DNA of 64,000 nt from contig NZ_JABBPD010000004.1 of the NCBI RefSeq assembly GCF_012927445.1, forward strand, positions 1,050,431-1,114,430. Direction: 5' to 3'. Under the pieces are notes generated by a model. The model was not told the origin of the DNA. It made no database searches and saw only the letters and a program-made list of their open reading frames with translations. The stretch is from Rhodoferax sp. (GTDB lineage Bacteria; Pseudomonadota; Gammaproteobacteria; Burkholderiales; Burkholderiaceae_C). The translations under genes and the position numbers were made by a program. Shown piece after piece: positions 1-9,195 of this stretch (position 1 is its first letter; the number at the start of each line of letters is the position of its first letter).

Positions 1-70
1 TGTCGCGCACCTTGCCACGGGCAAGCAGGGGCAACGAGGTGAGCATGGAGGTGTGCAGTGCAGCAGTCAT
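1..70 (-). CDS. purC: PurC, SAICAR synthetase (N-terminal fragment, runs off the left edge)
   Basis: Only the first 23 codons are in the window, reading MTAALHTSMLTSLPLLARGK and then VRD before the edge. The LPLLARGKVRD stretch is the usual N-terminus of phosphoribosylaminoimidazole-succinocarboxamide synthase, which joins aspartate to CAIR in purine synthesis in the cytoplasm. The start is the ATG read from base 70. It lies downstream of fba on the same strand, separated by a terminator hairpin, the order often seen in Burkholderiales. Only the fragment is visible, so integrity cannot be judged. Confidence 0.8.
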   Translation of the reverse strand, partial: MTAALHTSMLTSLPLLARGKVRD

Positions 71-103
71 AGCGGGGCAGTCAGTACGTAGAGGGCAAAG
101 TGG

Positions 104-148
104 AAAAAACAAAGGGCCCGCTGCGGTGCATTCACCAGCAGCGGGCCC
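104..148 (-). terminator. Rho-independent terminator of fba
   Basis: An 11-bp perfect inverted repeat (114-124 and 138-148, GGGCCCGCTGC paired with its complement) with a 13-nt loop. On the minus strand it is followed by a T-rich run (complement of 104-113). It lies just past the fba stop and before purC. Confidence 0.85.
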
Positions 149-167
149 TGATTATCGCAAGGTCCGA

Positions 168-1232
168 TCAGCGCACGACTTGCGCTAACTCACCGCGGGC
201 ATATTGACCGGCCACCACAAAGAGGCTATGCCCTTTGATCTTGCTGGCCTGGCCTTCGCAACCAAACTCGACGTAGCGCTGTTTGCACAACTGCATGGCC
301 GCTTCACGCGCGGGCTTGAGCCAGTCGCGCATGTCGAACTTTTCAGGGTTTTGCGCCATGAATTTGCGCACCGCGCCCGTCATGGCCAGGCGAATGTCGG
401 TGTCAATGTTGATCTTGCGCACGCCGTATTTGATGGCTTTTTGAATTTCTTCCACCGGCACGCCGTAGGTTTCTTTCATATCGCCACCGAATTCACGGAT
501 GATGGCCAGCAACTCCTGCGGCACGCTGCTGGAGCCGTGCATGACCAAATGGGTATTGGGAATGCGCTTGTTGATTGCCATCACGCGGTCAATCGCCAGG
601 ATGTCGCCGGTGGGCTTGCGGGTGAATTTGTAGGCGCCGTGGCTGGTGCCAATGGCAATGGCCAGTGCATCCAGCTGGGTGCGCTTGACAAAGTCGGCCG
701 CCTGCTCGGGGTCGGTCAACATTTGCTCACGCGTCATGACGTCATCAGTGCCGTGACCGTCTTCCTTGTCGCCCTGCATGGTTTCCAGCGAGCCCAGGCA
801 GCCCAGTTCGCCCTCTACTGTGACGCCGGTGGCGTGCGCCAAGTCCACCACCTTGCGGGTGACTTCCACGTTGTATTCGTAACTGGCAATGGTTTTGCCG
901 TCGGCCATCAAGGAGCCGTCCATCATCACCGAGCTGAAACCCAGGTTGATGGCGCCTTGACAGACCTCAGGGCTTTGACCGTGATCCTGGTGCATCACCA
1001 ACGGGATGTGCGGATACGCCTCCGTGGCGGCCGCAATCAGGTGCTTGATGAACGCCTCACCGGCGTACTTGCGGGCGCCGGCGCTGGCCTGCAGAATGAC
1101 CGGCGCGCCAACCTCGGCGGCGGCCTGCATGACAGCCTGGACCTGCTCCAGATTGTTAACGTTGAAAGCTGGAATGCCGTAGCCGTTTTCGGCTGCGTGA
1201 TCCAGCAGCTCGCGCATTGAGACAAGTGCCAT
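168..1232 (-). CDS. fba: Class II fructose-1,6-bisphosphate aldolase (CbbA type)
   Basis: 354 residues. It cleaves fructose 1,6-bisphosphate to glyceraldehyde 3-phosphate and dihydroxyacetone phosphate in glycolysis, gluconeogenesis and, in autotrophs, the Calvin cycle. Zinc-site motifs are visible: HQDH at 81-84, TSHGAYKF around 196-203 and MHGSSS at 231-236. The insert with [18 protein letters not shown] is typical of the long CbbA-like subgroup. The start chosen is [10 protein letters not shown], the family's usual N-terminus; the reading frame is open 25 codons further upstream, but that leader has no family counterpart. A G-rich stretch precedes this ATG. It lies downstream of pyk and is followed by a strong terminator, so it ends a glycolytic transcription unit. 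Confidence 0.95.
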   Translation of the reverse strand: MALVSMRELLDHAAENGYGIPAFNVNNLEQVQAVMQAAAEVGAPVILQASAGARKYAGEAFIKHLIAAATEAYPHIPLVMHQDHGQSPEVCQGAINLGFSSVMMDGSLMADGKTIASYEYNVEVTRKVVDLAHATGVTVEGELGCLGSLETMQGDKEDGHGTDDVMTREQMLTDPEQAADFVKRTQLDALAIAIGTSHGAYKFTRKPTGDILAIDRVMAINKRIPNTHLVMHGSSSVPQELLAIIREFGGDMKETYGVPVEEIQKAIKYGVRKINIDTDIRLAMTGAVRKFMAQNPEKFDMRDWLKPAREAAMQLCKQRYVEFGCEGQASKIKGHSLFVVAGQYARGELAQVVR

Positions 1233-1345
1233 TGTGATATCCCCCGGGAAGTTGGTAACCGCTTGGTAACTAGTACCGATGGGCCGAATTTTACAGTTGC
1301 CAACCACCGACTGCGCTCAAGCCGGGCTGGCTCTTGTAACAAAAA

Positions 1346-2779
1346 TCAAGACACCTTGAGGATTTTCAGCATGTTGGTCCCGCCCGGTGCGCCCATCGGT
1401 TCGCCGCAAGTGATGGCATACACATCACCACTTTGCACAATGCCACGGGTCTTCAAATGGTTCTCGGCTTCCGCCAGCGCGGTGTCGCGGTCGGTACTGG
1501 TGTCGATGAACAACGGACGCACATTGCGGTACAGCGCCATCCGGCGTTGCGTCGCCACCTTGGAGGTGAGCGCGTAAATCGGCACCTGAATCAGATGCCG
1601 GCTCATCCACAGCGCCGTCGAGCCACTGTCGGTCATGGCCACGATCGCCTTGGCACCGAGGTGATGGGCGGTAAACAACGCCCCCATGGCGATGGACTGG
1701 TCGATGCGCTTGAAGGTCTTGCCGGTGAAATCAGCTTCCAGCTTGAAGTCTTCGTGGCCTTCGGCGGCCTGGCAAATGTTAGCCATCTCGACAATTGTTT
1801 CCAACGGATACCGGCCCGATGCCGTCTCGGCCGACAGCATCACGGCGTCGGTGCCGTCCAGCACGGCGTTGGCCACGTCGCTGACTTCGGCCCGGGTTGG
1901 TACCGGGTTGGTAATCATCGACTCCATCATCTGCGTGGCGGTGATCACCACCTTGTCATGCTCGCGGGCGAGCTTGATCATGCGTTTTTGCAGGCCCGGC
2001 ACGGCGGCATTACCGACCTCCACCGCCAGATCGCCGCGCGCCACCATGATGCCATCGCTGGCGAGCAAAATTTCTTCCAGCCGCGGAATCGCCTCGGCGC
2101 GCTCGATCTTGGCAATCATGCCGGGCCTGTGCCCATATTCGGCAGCGGCCACGTTGCACAACTGGCGCGCCAATTCCATGTCGATGGCATTTTTGGGGAA
2201 ACTCACGGCCACATAGTCGGCCTGGAAGCTCATGGCGGTTTTGATGTCGTCCATGTCCTTGGCGGTTAGCGCCGGTGCCGTCAGCCCGCCGCCCTGCTTG
2301 TTGATGCCCTTGTTGTTGGACAACTCGCCTCCGAGCTTGACCGTAGTGTGCACGGCTTCACCGATGACGGCATCGACCGTGATCACGATCAGGCCGTCGT
2401 TGAGCAACAACACGTCACCGGCCTTGACCTCGCGTGGCAGCGCCTTGTAGTCCAGCCCCACGGCATCAATGTCACCCAGCTCGGTGCGCGCCGCATCCAG
2501 CACAAACTTGGCGCCGGGCACCAGCACCACCTTGCCGTCGGCAAACTTGCCAACCCGAATTTTGGGGCCCTGCAGGTCGGCCATGATGGCCACCTCACGG
2601 CCGACGCGTTGCGCCACTTCACGCACCAGATGCGCCCGGTCAATATGGTCTTGCGCCGTGCCGTGGCTGAAGTTCAAGCGCACCACGTTGACCCCCGCGC
2701 GAATCATCTGCTCCAGCAATGCCGGATCACTGGAAGCGGGGCCAAGTGTGGCGACGATTTTGGTGGCGCGACGGGTCAT
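1346..2779 (-). CDS. pyk: Pyruvate kinase
   Basis: 477 residues, normal length. It transfers phosphate from phosphoenolpyruvate to ADP as the last step of glycolysis. Visible family motifs are TKIVATLGPAS at the N-terminus, RLNFSHG (substrate and nucleotide site), MVARGDLAVE, and the signature region around TATQMMESM followed by PTRAEVSDVANAVLDGTD. The C-terminal domain (AIVAMTDSGSTALWMSRH) is the regulatory domain. It is the first gene of the minus-strand pyk-fba pair, with 113 bases to the fba start, and faces away from the phasin gene. Nothing looks truncated. Confidence 0.96.
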   Translation of the reverse strand: MTRRATKIVATLGPASSDPALLEQMIRAGVNVVRLNFSHGTAQDHIDRAHLVREVAQRVGREVAIMADLQGPKIRVGKFADGKVVLVPGAKFVLDAARTELGDIDAVGLDYKALPREVKAGDVLLLNDGLIVITVDAVIGEAVHTTVKLGGELSNNKGINKQGGGLTAPALTAKDMDDIKTAMSFQADYVAVSFPKNAIDMELARQLCNVAAAEYGHRPGMIAKIERAEAIPRLEEILLASDGIMVARGDLAVEVGNAAVPGLQKRMIKLAREHDKVVITATQMMESMITNPVPTRAEVSDVANAVLDGTDAVMLSAETASGRYPLETIVEMANICQAAEGHEDFKLEADFTGKTFKRIDQSIAMGALFTAHHLGAKAIVAMTDSGSTALWMSRHLIQVPIYALTSKVATQRRMALYRNVRPLFIDTSTDRDTALAEAENHLKTRGIVQSGDVYAITCGEPMGAPGGTNMLKILKVS

Positions 2780-3138
2780 GAAACTGTCTCCTTGTTATTA
2801 AGTTTCGATTTTTACATGGAAGTGGTTACAGGCCTGCATCAGAAGCGATTGCGGCCAATGGAGCGGCAAGAGCCGACAGCAACGACTTGATAACCGTAGC
2901 CAAATTGCGAAAACGCAAGGCCCGAGACGACGTTGATTGGTTAAATAACTTTTATCCAGCATCTGTCTGCAAACACCTCTAAATGATGCCGGACCCTTCC
3001 TGGACATTAGCTTGTGGCAAGCCATGTTGCTCGTAATGGCCGGGTTTATCCCTTCAACCCATTGGGCTTGCAACGCAAAATTTAAGCAATTCTGTGCAGC
3101 TTTGCTGAGCCGTTTCTCTCCTTACTATAAAGATCGTT
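2780..3138. other. Intergenic region between divergent pyk and phasin genes
   Basis: 359 bases without a convincing gene; the small open frame antisense to it has no recognisable family. The DNA is more AT-rich than its surroundings, as expected for two divergent promoters. Near the phasin start there is a TGC-rich patch (TGTGCAGCTTTGCTG, about 3094-3108). TGC-rich motifs of this kind are bound by PhaR upstream of phasin genes in related bacteria, but the assignment here is only a guess. Confidence 0.4.
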
Positions 3139-3672
3139 ATGACTTACACCGCCGAACAATTCATCGCCACCAACCAAGCTAACATGCACGCCCTGAAAGG
3201 CCTGAGCATCACGGCTTTTTCCGGCTTTGAAAATCTGGTCGAATTGAATTTAAGCACCTCCAAAGCCGTCATGGGTGAATCCTTCTCGCACCTCAAAGCT
3301 GTCCTGGGCGCGAAAGACATTCAAGACTTGCTGGCCCTGCAAACAGGCCTGCTTCAGGCTGCGTCCGAAAAATCGGCGGCCTATGGTCAGCATATTTACA
3401 GCCTTGCGACAGGCACCGGGGCCGAATTCAATAAAGCCGTCGAAATCAAGCTGATTGAAGCGCAAACAGCCTTCAACGAGGCAGTCGAAAATTTTTCCAA
3501 AAACGCACCGGCCGGTTCCGAGCCAGCGCTGGCCGCCTTCAAGAGCGCCATGACCGCCGGCCAGAGCGTCATCGACTCAGCCAAAAGCTCGGCTAAAAAA
3601 GTGGTGGAATTGACGGAGTCCAACCTGAAGGCCGCCAGCCACAAAGCCGCCAGTCCCGCCAAGATGCGCTGA
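3139..3672 (+). CDS. phaP: Phasin family protein (PHA granule coat)
   Basis: 177 residues, normal for the Burkholderiales phasin family. These amphipathic helical proteins coat polyhydroxyalkanoate granules. The sequence shows the family pattern: an N-terminal segment ending in ANMHALKGLS, then FENLVELNLSTSKAVMGESF, a long all-helical middle rich in Ala, Leu, Lys and Glu, and a Lys/Ala-rich tail. No signal peptide or membrane segment. It stands alone on the plus strand between pyk and pgk and is closed by its own terminator, so it is a separate unit inside an otherwise minus-strand glycolytic cluster. The Shine-Dalgarno is weak (AAAGATC before ATG). Confidence 0.9.
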   Translation: MTYTAEQFIATNQANMHALKGLSITAFSGFENLVELNLSTSKAVMGESFSHLKAVLGAKDIQDLLALQTGLLQAASEKSAAYGQHIYSLATGTGAEFNKAVEIKLIEAQTAFNEAVENFSKNAPAGSEPALAAFKSAMTAGQSVIDSAKSSAKKVVELTESNLKAASHKAASPAKMR

Positions 3673-3697
3673 TGGTTTCAGCGCCTCGCGCATGATT

Positions 3698-3725
3698 AAA
3701 AACGGCACCTGCAGGTGCCGTTTTT
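3698..3725 (+). terminator. Terminator after the phasin gene
   Basis: A perfect palindrome CGGCACCTGCAGGTGCCG (3703-3720), flanked by AAAAA on the left and TTTTT on the right. It works as a rho-independent terminator for the phasin gene, and its A tract could make it work on the other strand for pgk. Confidence 0.9.
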
Positions 3726-3878
3726 AATTCTCTCATTGCTCTACAGCGCCATGCGGCAAACACGGCGGAGGCGGAAAGCGCCGTACCCCAGTAGCCTAGG
3801 TCGTGAGGCTGACCGCCAAGTTTTGCCAAGTTTTTTACAACAGGCGTCAAGCCCCTCAGGCCGATGCCACGCGCAATA

Positions 3879-5087
3879 TCAAGCAGCAGAAGCCGCTTCT
3901 GCGGCGCGGCGGCTCAGGATCTCGAACGCCGGCAAGGTCTTGCCTTCCAGCACTTCCAGGAAAGCACCGCCGCCGGTGGAGATGTAGCCCACCTGTTTTT
4001 CAATACCGTACTTGGCGATGGCCCCCAGTGTGTCGCCGCCGCCGGCGATGGAAAAAGCGTTGGACTCGGCAATGGCATGGGCAATCACCTTGGTGCCGTT
4101 CTCGAAGGCCGCAAACTCGAACACGCCGACCGGGCCGTTCCAGACAATGGTACCGGCCGATTTCAGTTGCGCCGCCAGCGCGGCCGCCGTTTGCGGCCCG
4201 ATGTCCAGAATCAGGTCGTCGTCGGCCACTTCGGTGGCGGCCTTGACCGTTGCCACCGCATCCGGCGAGAAGGTTTTGGCGGTGACCACATCGGTCGGGA
4301 TCGGCACAGCGGCGCCGCGGGCTTGCATGGCGTCCATCACGGCTTTGGCATCGGCCACCAAACCCGGCTCGGCCAGGCTCTTGCCGATCTTCAGACCGGC
4401 CGCCAGCATGAAGGTGTTGGCGATGCCGCCGCCGACGATCAGCTGGTCCACCTTGTCGGCCAGACTCTTCAGAATGGTCAGCTTGGTGGAGACTTTGGAG
4501 CCCGCCACAATCGCCACCAGCGGCCGTTTCGGGTTGGCCAGCGCCAGCGTGATGGCGTCCATCTCGGCCGCCAGCAGCGGACCGGCACACGCCACCTTGG
4601 CAAACTGCGCAATGCCGTAGGTGGAGGCTTCCGCCCGGTGCGCCGTGCCAAAGGCGTCGTGCACAAAGATGTCGCACAGGGCGGCCATTTTTTTCGCCAG
4701 GGCTTCGTTGTTTTTCTTCTCGCCTGGGTTAACGCGGCAGTTTTCCAGCATCACCAGTTGCCCTGGCTGCACGGTCACCCCGTCCACCCAGTTGGCGATC
4801 AGCGGGATCTCGCGGCCCATCAGTTCGGCCATGCGCTGGGCCACGGGTGCCAGCGAGTCGGCCGGCTTGAACTCGCCTTCCGTCGGGCGGCCCAGATGCG
4901 AGGTCACCATCACCGCGGCACCGGCGTCCAAGGCCATTTGAATGCAGGGAATGGAGGCGCGAACCCGGGTGTCTTCGGTAATGACGCCCGCCTCGTCTTG
5001 CGGCACGTTGAGGTCGGCGCGGATAAACACACGTTTACCAGTGACCTGGCCCTGGGCGCACAGGTCGGAGAAGCGGATGACATTCAT
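3879..5087 (-). CDS. pgk: Phosphoglycerate kinase
   Basis: 402 residues, normal length. It moves phosphate between 1,3-bisphosphoglycerate and ADP. Motifs seen: [10 protein letters not shown] near the N-terminus, [12 protein letters not shown] in the substrate half, [13 protein letters not shown] at the nucleotide side, [16 protein letters not shown], and GGDTLGAI followed by [14 protein letters not shown] at the C-terminus. It starts with MNVIRFSDL, the usual start in relatives. It is upstream of pyk and fba on the same strand but separated from them by the phasin gene, so it is probably transcribed on its own. Confidence 0.96.
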   Translation of the reverse strand: MNVIRFSDLCAQGQVTGKRVFIRADLNVPQDEAGVITEDTRVRASIPCIQMALDAGAAVMVTSHLGRPTEGEFKPADSLAPVAQRMAELMGREIPLIANWVDGVTVQPGQLVMLENCRVNPGEKKNNEALAKKMAALCDIFVHDAFGTAHRAEASTYGIAQFAKVACAGPLLAAEMDAITLALANPKRPLVAIVAGSKVSTKLTILKSLADKVDQLIVGGGIANTFMLAAGLKIGKSLAEPGLVADAKAVMDAMQARGAAVPIPTDVVTAKTFSPDAVATVKAATEVADDDLILDIGPQTAAALAAQLKSAGTIVWNGPVGVFEFAAFENGTKVIAHAIAESNAFSIAGGGDTLGAIAKYGIEKQVGYISTGGGAFLEVLEGKTLPAFEILSRRAAEAASAA

Positions 5088-5161
5088 AAAAACCCTGACA
5101 GTAGAAAAAAGACTACCCGGATTGTAGAAGCGTGCTACCCGCCCAAATTAGTCCGGCCTGG

Positions 5162-5512
5162 CTACCAGCCCAAGCCCAGATGCAGCGGCAGATACACCGC
5201 CATGCCCGCCACGATGGTGCCCAGCACCGCCTGGCCCGCGCCCTTGCGCCAGAAGAACCAGGCCGCGCCCGCCGCCACCGCAAACAGCCGGGCGTCTTGC
5301 CAGGTGCTGATGAACTGGCCCTGCGTCATCACCATTTCCGGCACGATGACGGCGGCCAAGGCGGCAATCGGCGCATATTGCAGCCCGCGCTGGGCCCAGT
5401 GCGGCAGCTTCCAGGGCTTGCTGGAGATGAAAAAGAAGGAGCGGGTGAGCACCGTGACCGCCGCCAGCCCGACGATGATGAGCAGCGTCCAGAGATCGGT
5501 GCTGCCGCTCAT
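5162..5512 (-). CDS. azlD: AzlD-type small subunit of a branched-chain amino acid exporter
   Basis: 116 residues with about four hydrophobic segments, the size of AzlD proteins. It works with AzlC in the inner membrane to export branched-chain amino acids or analogues. The start MSGSTDLWTLLIIVG overlaps the azlC stop by four bases (TCAT at 5509-5512), the normal arrangement of the pair. The family pattern RSFFFISSKPWKLPHWAQRGLQ appears here as the conserved arginine/proline segment after the first helix. The two genes lie between fmt and pgk on the same strand. Confidence 0.88.
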   Translation of the reverse strand: MSGSTDLWTLLIIVGLAAVTVLTRSFFFISSKPWKLPHWAQRGLQYAPIAALAAVIVPEMVMTQGQFISTWQDARLFAVAAGAAWFFWRKGAGQAVLGTIVAGMAVYLPLHLGLGW

Positions 5513-6240
5513 GCCTGCTCCTGCCGATGGCGGCGTGTTTCTTCCAGAATGAGACTCAGCGCCACCGCCGCCGCGATCGCCACCAGAATATTCAGTTTGA
5601 ACGGCAAGGCGAAGGCGGCCACCGCCGCCGCACCGGCCACCCCGGCCGACACCAGACGCAGCCGGCTTGAGGCCAGCGAACACAAGATCCCCAGCAACGC
5701 CAGAATGCCGGCAAAGCCCAAGCCCCAGTGGGTCGGGATGAAGTTGGCCAACACCACGCCCAGCACGCTGCACCCCATCCAGGAGACCCAGTTCACGCCG
5801 CAGTTGCCGGCCAGATAGGCCTGCTGAGCGCGCCGGTGCGCCGCATCGCTGCCCACATGGGGGAAGCGCTTGGTGAACTGCACGTAGCTCAAGTCGGCCG
5901 TGAGGTAGCCGGTGACGAGCCGTTGCCACCGCGGCAAGTGCATGACGTAGGGTCGCATGTGGGCGCTGAACACCACAAAGCGCAGGTTGACGCAACAAGC
6001 GGTGGCCAAAATCACCCACATCGGTGCGCCCGCGGTCAACAACGGCACCGCCGCCAGTTGCGAGCTGCCGGCATAAACGGTCAGGGTCATCAGCAAGGCT
6101 TCAAACGTGCTCATGCCGGAATTCATCATGGCCACGCCCGTCATCAAACCCCAGGCGGCGAGGCCGGGGGCAACGCCGAGGGCATCGAGGGCGCCCTGGC
6201 GAAATTCGGGATGCCGGTAGTGACTGCGGAGAAAGAACAT
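5509..6240 (-). CDS. azlC: AzlC-type permease of a branched-chain amino acid exporter
   Basis: 243 residues, usual for AzlC. It forms the main membrane subunit of an exporter for branched-chain amino acids. I chose the ATG at 6240 (MFFLRSHYRHPEFRQGA); the frame stays open upstream, but that stretch overlaps the fmt end and is not family-like. The conserved core is visible: YAGSSQLAAVPLLTAGAP followed by a segment with NLRFVVFSAHMRPY. Several transmembrane segments follow. It overlaps azlD by four bases and begins 13 bases after the fmt stop, so def-fmt-azlC-azlD may be one transcript. Confidence 0.9.
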   Translation of the reverse strand: MFFLRSHYRHPEFRQGALDALGVAPGLAAWGLMTGVAMMNSGMSTFEALLMTLTVYAGSSQLAAVPLLTAGAPMWVILATACCVNLRFVVFSAHMRPYVMHLPRWQRLVTGYLTADLSYVQFTKRFPHVGSDAAHRRAQQAYLAGNCGVNWVSWMGCSVLGVVLANFIPTHWGLGFAGILALLGILCSLASSRLRLVSAGVAGAAAVAAFALPFKLNILVAIAAAVALSLILEETRRHRQEQA

Positions 6241-6253
6241 TCGAGACGGCGGG

Positions 6254-7246
6254 TCAGGTCCGCAACGCCAGCGGGGCGCTGTCGCGCGCCTCAAACACCA
6301 TGCCCGGCTGCAGGGCGAAACCATGCAAAAAGTCCGCCACGCGCAGCCGTTTGCCGCCCGGGCGCTGCAACTCGGCGAGTATCACTACTGAATTCATAGC
6401 AGCTACCGCAATACCCTCGGGGGCTACGGTCAGAATTGATCCAAATTCTGTGCCGACGGGCGGTATGCCTGTGCCCACGTTCGCCGCCCAGATTTTGAGG
6501 GTTTCACCATGCAAGGTCGCGCTGGCGGCGGGAAACGGGTTGAAGGCGCGCACGCGTCGCACAATCGGTTCGGCCGCTTGCGCCCAGTCAATCGCGGCTT
6601 CGTGTTTTTCAATTTTGTGCGCGTAGGTGATGCCCTCGGTCGGCTGCGGCACCGGCTGCAAACCGCCGCGGGCCGACAATTCCAGCGCTTGCACCATCAG
6701 CTGCCCGCCCAGCGCGGCCAGTTTGTCGTGCAAGGTGGCGGTGCTGTCCTGATCGTCAATCGGCAGCTTTTGCACCAGCAGCATGTCGCCGGTGTCCAGA
6801 CCGGCGTCCATTTGCATGATGGTGACACCGGTCTCCAGGTCACCCGCCTCGATCGCGCGGTGAATCGGCGCGGCGCCGCGCCAGCGCGGCAACAAGGAGG
6901 CGTGGATATTGAAACAGCCCAAGCGCGGCGCATCGAGCACCCACTGCGGCAGGATCAGGCCGTAGGCCGCCACCACCATGGCGTCGGCCTGCGCGGCCTC
7001 AATGACGGCACGCGCCGCGGTCGCCTCGTCAGGGTATTTGCCGTCCAGCCGCAGACTGCGCGGCTGCGCCACCGGGATACCCTGGTCCAGCGCGAACTGC
7101 TTGACGGCGGACGCATGCAGTTTCATGCCGCGCCCGGCCGGCCGGTCGGGCTGGCTCAGCACCAGCACAATCTCATGCCCGGCGGCGTGCAGGCGCGCCA
7201 GGGCGACGCGAGCAAACTCAGGCGTGCCGGCGAAGATCAGCCTCAC
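6254..7246 (-). CDS. fmt: Methionyl-tRNA formyltransferase
   Basis: 330 residues (E. coli Fmt has 315). It formylates initiator Met-tRNA using 10-formyl-tetrahydrofolate. The N-terminal catalytic domain shows FAGTPEFAR, the catalytic site [16 protein letters not shown] and [23 protein letters not shown] text (here [13 protein letters not shown]). The C-terminal OB-like domain continues to the end. It overlaps the upstream def gene by four bases, the classical def-fmt pair. Residues about 268-289 are written in AT-rich codons that resemble the dispersed repeat of this window (GTAGCCCCCGAGG...GTAGCTGCTATG), yet the segment still aligns without a gap to the normal Fmt fold (GSIL...GIAVA). Confidence 0.96.
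   Translation of the reverse strand: MRLIFAGTPEFARVALARLHAAGHEIVLVLSQPDRPAGRGMKLHASAVKQFALDQGIPVAQPRSLRLDGKYPDEATAARAVIEAAQADAMVVAAYGLILPQWVLDAPRLGCFNIHASLLPRWRGAAPIHRAIEAGDLETGVTIMQMDAGLDTGDMLLVQKLPIDDQDSTATLHDKLAALGGQLMVQALELSARGGLQPVPQPTEGITYAHKIEKHEAAIDWAQAAEPIVRRVRAFNPFPAASATLHGETLKIWAANVGTGIPPVGTEFGSILTVAPEGIAVAAMNSVVILAELQRPGGKRLRVADFLHGFALQPGMVFEARDSAPLALRT
6381..6440 (-). repeat. Possible degenerate copy of the dispersed CTAGCCCCCGT repeat, inside fmt
   Basis: On the gene strand the DNA reads GTAGCCCCCGAGG, then GTAGCTGCTATGAATTC and a closing GTAGTGAT. Order and spacing match the better copies, but the match is weaker, and the encoded peptide fits Fmt without an insertion. It could be chance similarity or replacement of existing sequence by the repeat. 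Confidence 0.4.
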
Positions 7247-7752
7247 CGCTGTTCCTCACGCAACGCCTTGAGCATTTTTTTCTTGATGCGATCGCGTTTC
7301 AGCGGCGAGAGGTATTCCACGAACACTTTGCCCATCAGATGGTCCATCTCGTGCTGAATACACACCGACAGCAGGTCTTCCGCTTCAATCACCAGGGATT
7401 TGCCCTCACGATTCAGCGCACTGACCGTGACCGCGTCAAAACGCTCGACGCCGTCGTAAATGCCGGGCACCGACAGACAGCCCTCCTCGTTGAGGTGGGT
7501 CTCGTCGCTGGTCCAGACCATCTGCGGGTTGATCAGCACCAGCGGATCGTCGCGCTCTTCGGACACGTCAATCACAATCAGGCGCTCGTGCACGTCCACC
7601 TGGGTGGCGGCCAGGCCGATGCCTTTGGCGTCGTACATGGTCTGCAGCATGTCGGCAATGAGCGCGCGGATGCGGTCATCCACAGTCAGCACGGGTTTGG
7701 CCACAGTGTGCAGCTTGGGATCGGGAAAACAAAGAATCGGTAATAAAGCCAT
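7243..7752 (-). CDS. def: Peptide deformylase
   Basis: 169 residues, normal for type I deformylase. It removes the formyl group from new proteins, using a metal ion. All three active-site motifs are present: GIGLAATQV (Gln51), EGCLSVPG (metal ligand Cys92) and QHEMDHLMG (ligands His134 and His138, catalytic Glu135). The start [14 protein letters not shown] is standard. It is followed by fmt with a four-base overlap and is divergent from the LysM gene across 189 bases. Confidence 0.97.
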   Translation of the reverse strand: MALLPILCFPDPKLHTVAKPVLTVDDRIRALIADMLQTMYDAKGIGLAATQVDVHERLIVIDVSEERDDPLVLINPQMVWTSDETHLNEEGCLSVPGIYDGVERFDAVTVSALNREGKSLVIEAEDLLSVCIQHEMDHLMGKVFVEYLSPLKRDRIKKKMLKALREEQR

Positions 7753-7941
7753 GAAGTCTCTTCAAATATGTCGTTATTTTCGCTACTTTTGGCCGCGCCA
7801 GTACAGGCCATGTGCAGGAACCGTTGCCCAATCAAGGGCTTGGGCGCAAAATCGCGCGTAATTTATCAAGCTTTCCCCGGGTGGGCAACGCGCAAGCAGT
7901 GCCCACCCAAAGCCCAACCGGCCTTTGCAGCACCGCAAAAT

Positions 7942-9171
7942 ATGACACAAAACATGATCGTGAAATCCAAAGTCGCCTCCCAAGCCACCCTCGCCGCGCT
8001 GACCGTGCTGGCCAGCACCTGGATGCCCTCGCTGGCCTGGGCACAGAGCCTGCCCGTCACCGCGGGCCAAAAAGCCACGGCGGCCCAAGTCGCACAGGCC
8101 GGGGTGCCCTTGAGCGAACTGAGCGCCAACGCGCCCGACAACTACACCGTCAAACGGGGCGACACGCTGTGGGCCATCTCCGGCCTTTTCCTCAAAAGCG
8201 CCTGGCGCTGGCCCGAACTGTGGGGCATGAACCTCAATGAAATCAAGAATCCGCACCTGATCTACCCGGGGCAAATGCTGTACCTGGAGAAAAAAGACGG
8301 GCGCGCCACCCTGCGCACCCGGCAGTCGGCCAACGGCGATGCGCCGCTGGAGACGGTTCGCCTGTCCCCGCGCACCCGTTACGAAGCCCTGGCCAGCGAC
8401 GCGCTGCCAACCCTCAAAAGTCACCTGATTGAACCGTTTTTGGCGGAACCGATGATCGTGGACGAAAACGGACTCACCTCGGCGGCGCGCATCGTGGCAA
8501 CGCAAGAAGGCCGTGTGCTGCTGACCCGCGGCGACCGTGCCTATGCGCGCGGTCAGGGCGCCGCCGCGCTCGTCGATGAGGTCGGCCAAAAGCAGAAGGC
8601 GTACCGGGTATTTCGCAACGCCACGCCCCTGAAAGACCCGGTAACAGCGGAAGTGCTGGGCTATGAAGCGCAATACGTCGGCAAGGCCCTGCTGGCCCGC
8701 GGTGAATCCACCCAGGAATCAACCGACAAAGATGGGAAACCCCGCACCGACATCGTGCCGGCCACGATTGACATTGTGGTGGCCAAGGAAGAAATGCGCG
8801 TCGGCGACCGGATGCTGCCCGAGCCCGAGCGGCAGTTTTTGAGTTATGTGCCCCATGCGCCGCTGGAAAAAGTGGATGCCCGCATCGTCTCGGTCTATGG
8901 CAGCGCGGTCGTTAATGCGGCCCAAAACCAGGTGGTGGCGATCAATCGCGGCACCCGCGACGGTGTCGAAAACGGCCACGTGCTGGCCATTTTGAAAGAC
9001 GGCGCCCGCCTGATCGACAAGACGGACGATGCGCGCACCGCGCTGAAATTGCCGGATGAGCGCAATGGTTTGCTGATGGTGTTCCGCACGTTTGAACGCC
9101 TCTCTTATGCCCTGGTACTGGAGATCAAGGACGGCGCCAAAGTGGGTGACCGGCTGGTCAACCCGCGCTAA
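7942..9171 (+). CDS. Secreted LysM-domain protein upstream of dprA
   Basis: 409 residues from the chosen ATG (MTQNMIVKSK); an ATG four codons later is equally possible. The frame is open further upstream but lacks a sensible N-terminus. Residues 10-35 form a signal peptide ending in SLAWA before QS. One LysM domain at about 67-117 (DNYTVKRGDTLWAISGLF to YPGQMLYLEKK) should bind peptidoglycan. The remaining 290 residues have no family I recognise, with an alternating beta-rich pattern. The gene precedes dprA and smg on the same strand, 24 bases before dprA, a conserved order in Burkholderiales. It is probably a periplasmic or wall-associated protein; its function is not known to me. Confidence 0.85.
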   Translation: MTQNMIVKSKVASQATLAALTVLASTWMPSLAWAQSLPVTAGQKATAAQVAQAGVPLSELSANAPDNYTVKRGDTLWAISGLFLKSAWRWPELWGMNLNEIKNPHLIYPGQMLYLEKKDGRATLRTRQSANGDAPLETVRLSPRTRYEALASDALPTLKSHLIEPFLAEPMIVDENGLTSAARIVATQEGRVLLTRGDRAYARGQGAAALVDEVGQKQKAYRVFRNATPLKDPVTAEVLGYEAQYVGKALLARGESTQESTDKDGKPRTDIVPATIDIVVAKEEMRVGDRMLPEPERQFLSYVPHAPLEKVDARIVSVYGSAVVNAAQNQVVAINRGTRDGVENGHVLAILKDGARLIDKTDDARTALKLPDERNGLLMVFRTFERLSYALVLEIKDGAKVGDRLVNPR

Positions 9172-9195
9172 CCGCGGTTCGCAGTCATCCCGCCC

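Noticed and set aside
2798..3073. 91-codon frame in the pyk-phasin intergenic region
   Set aside because: Unusual composition, no SD and no family; it overlaps the expected promoter region.
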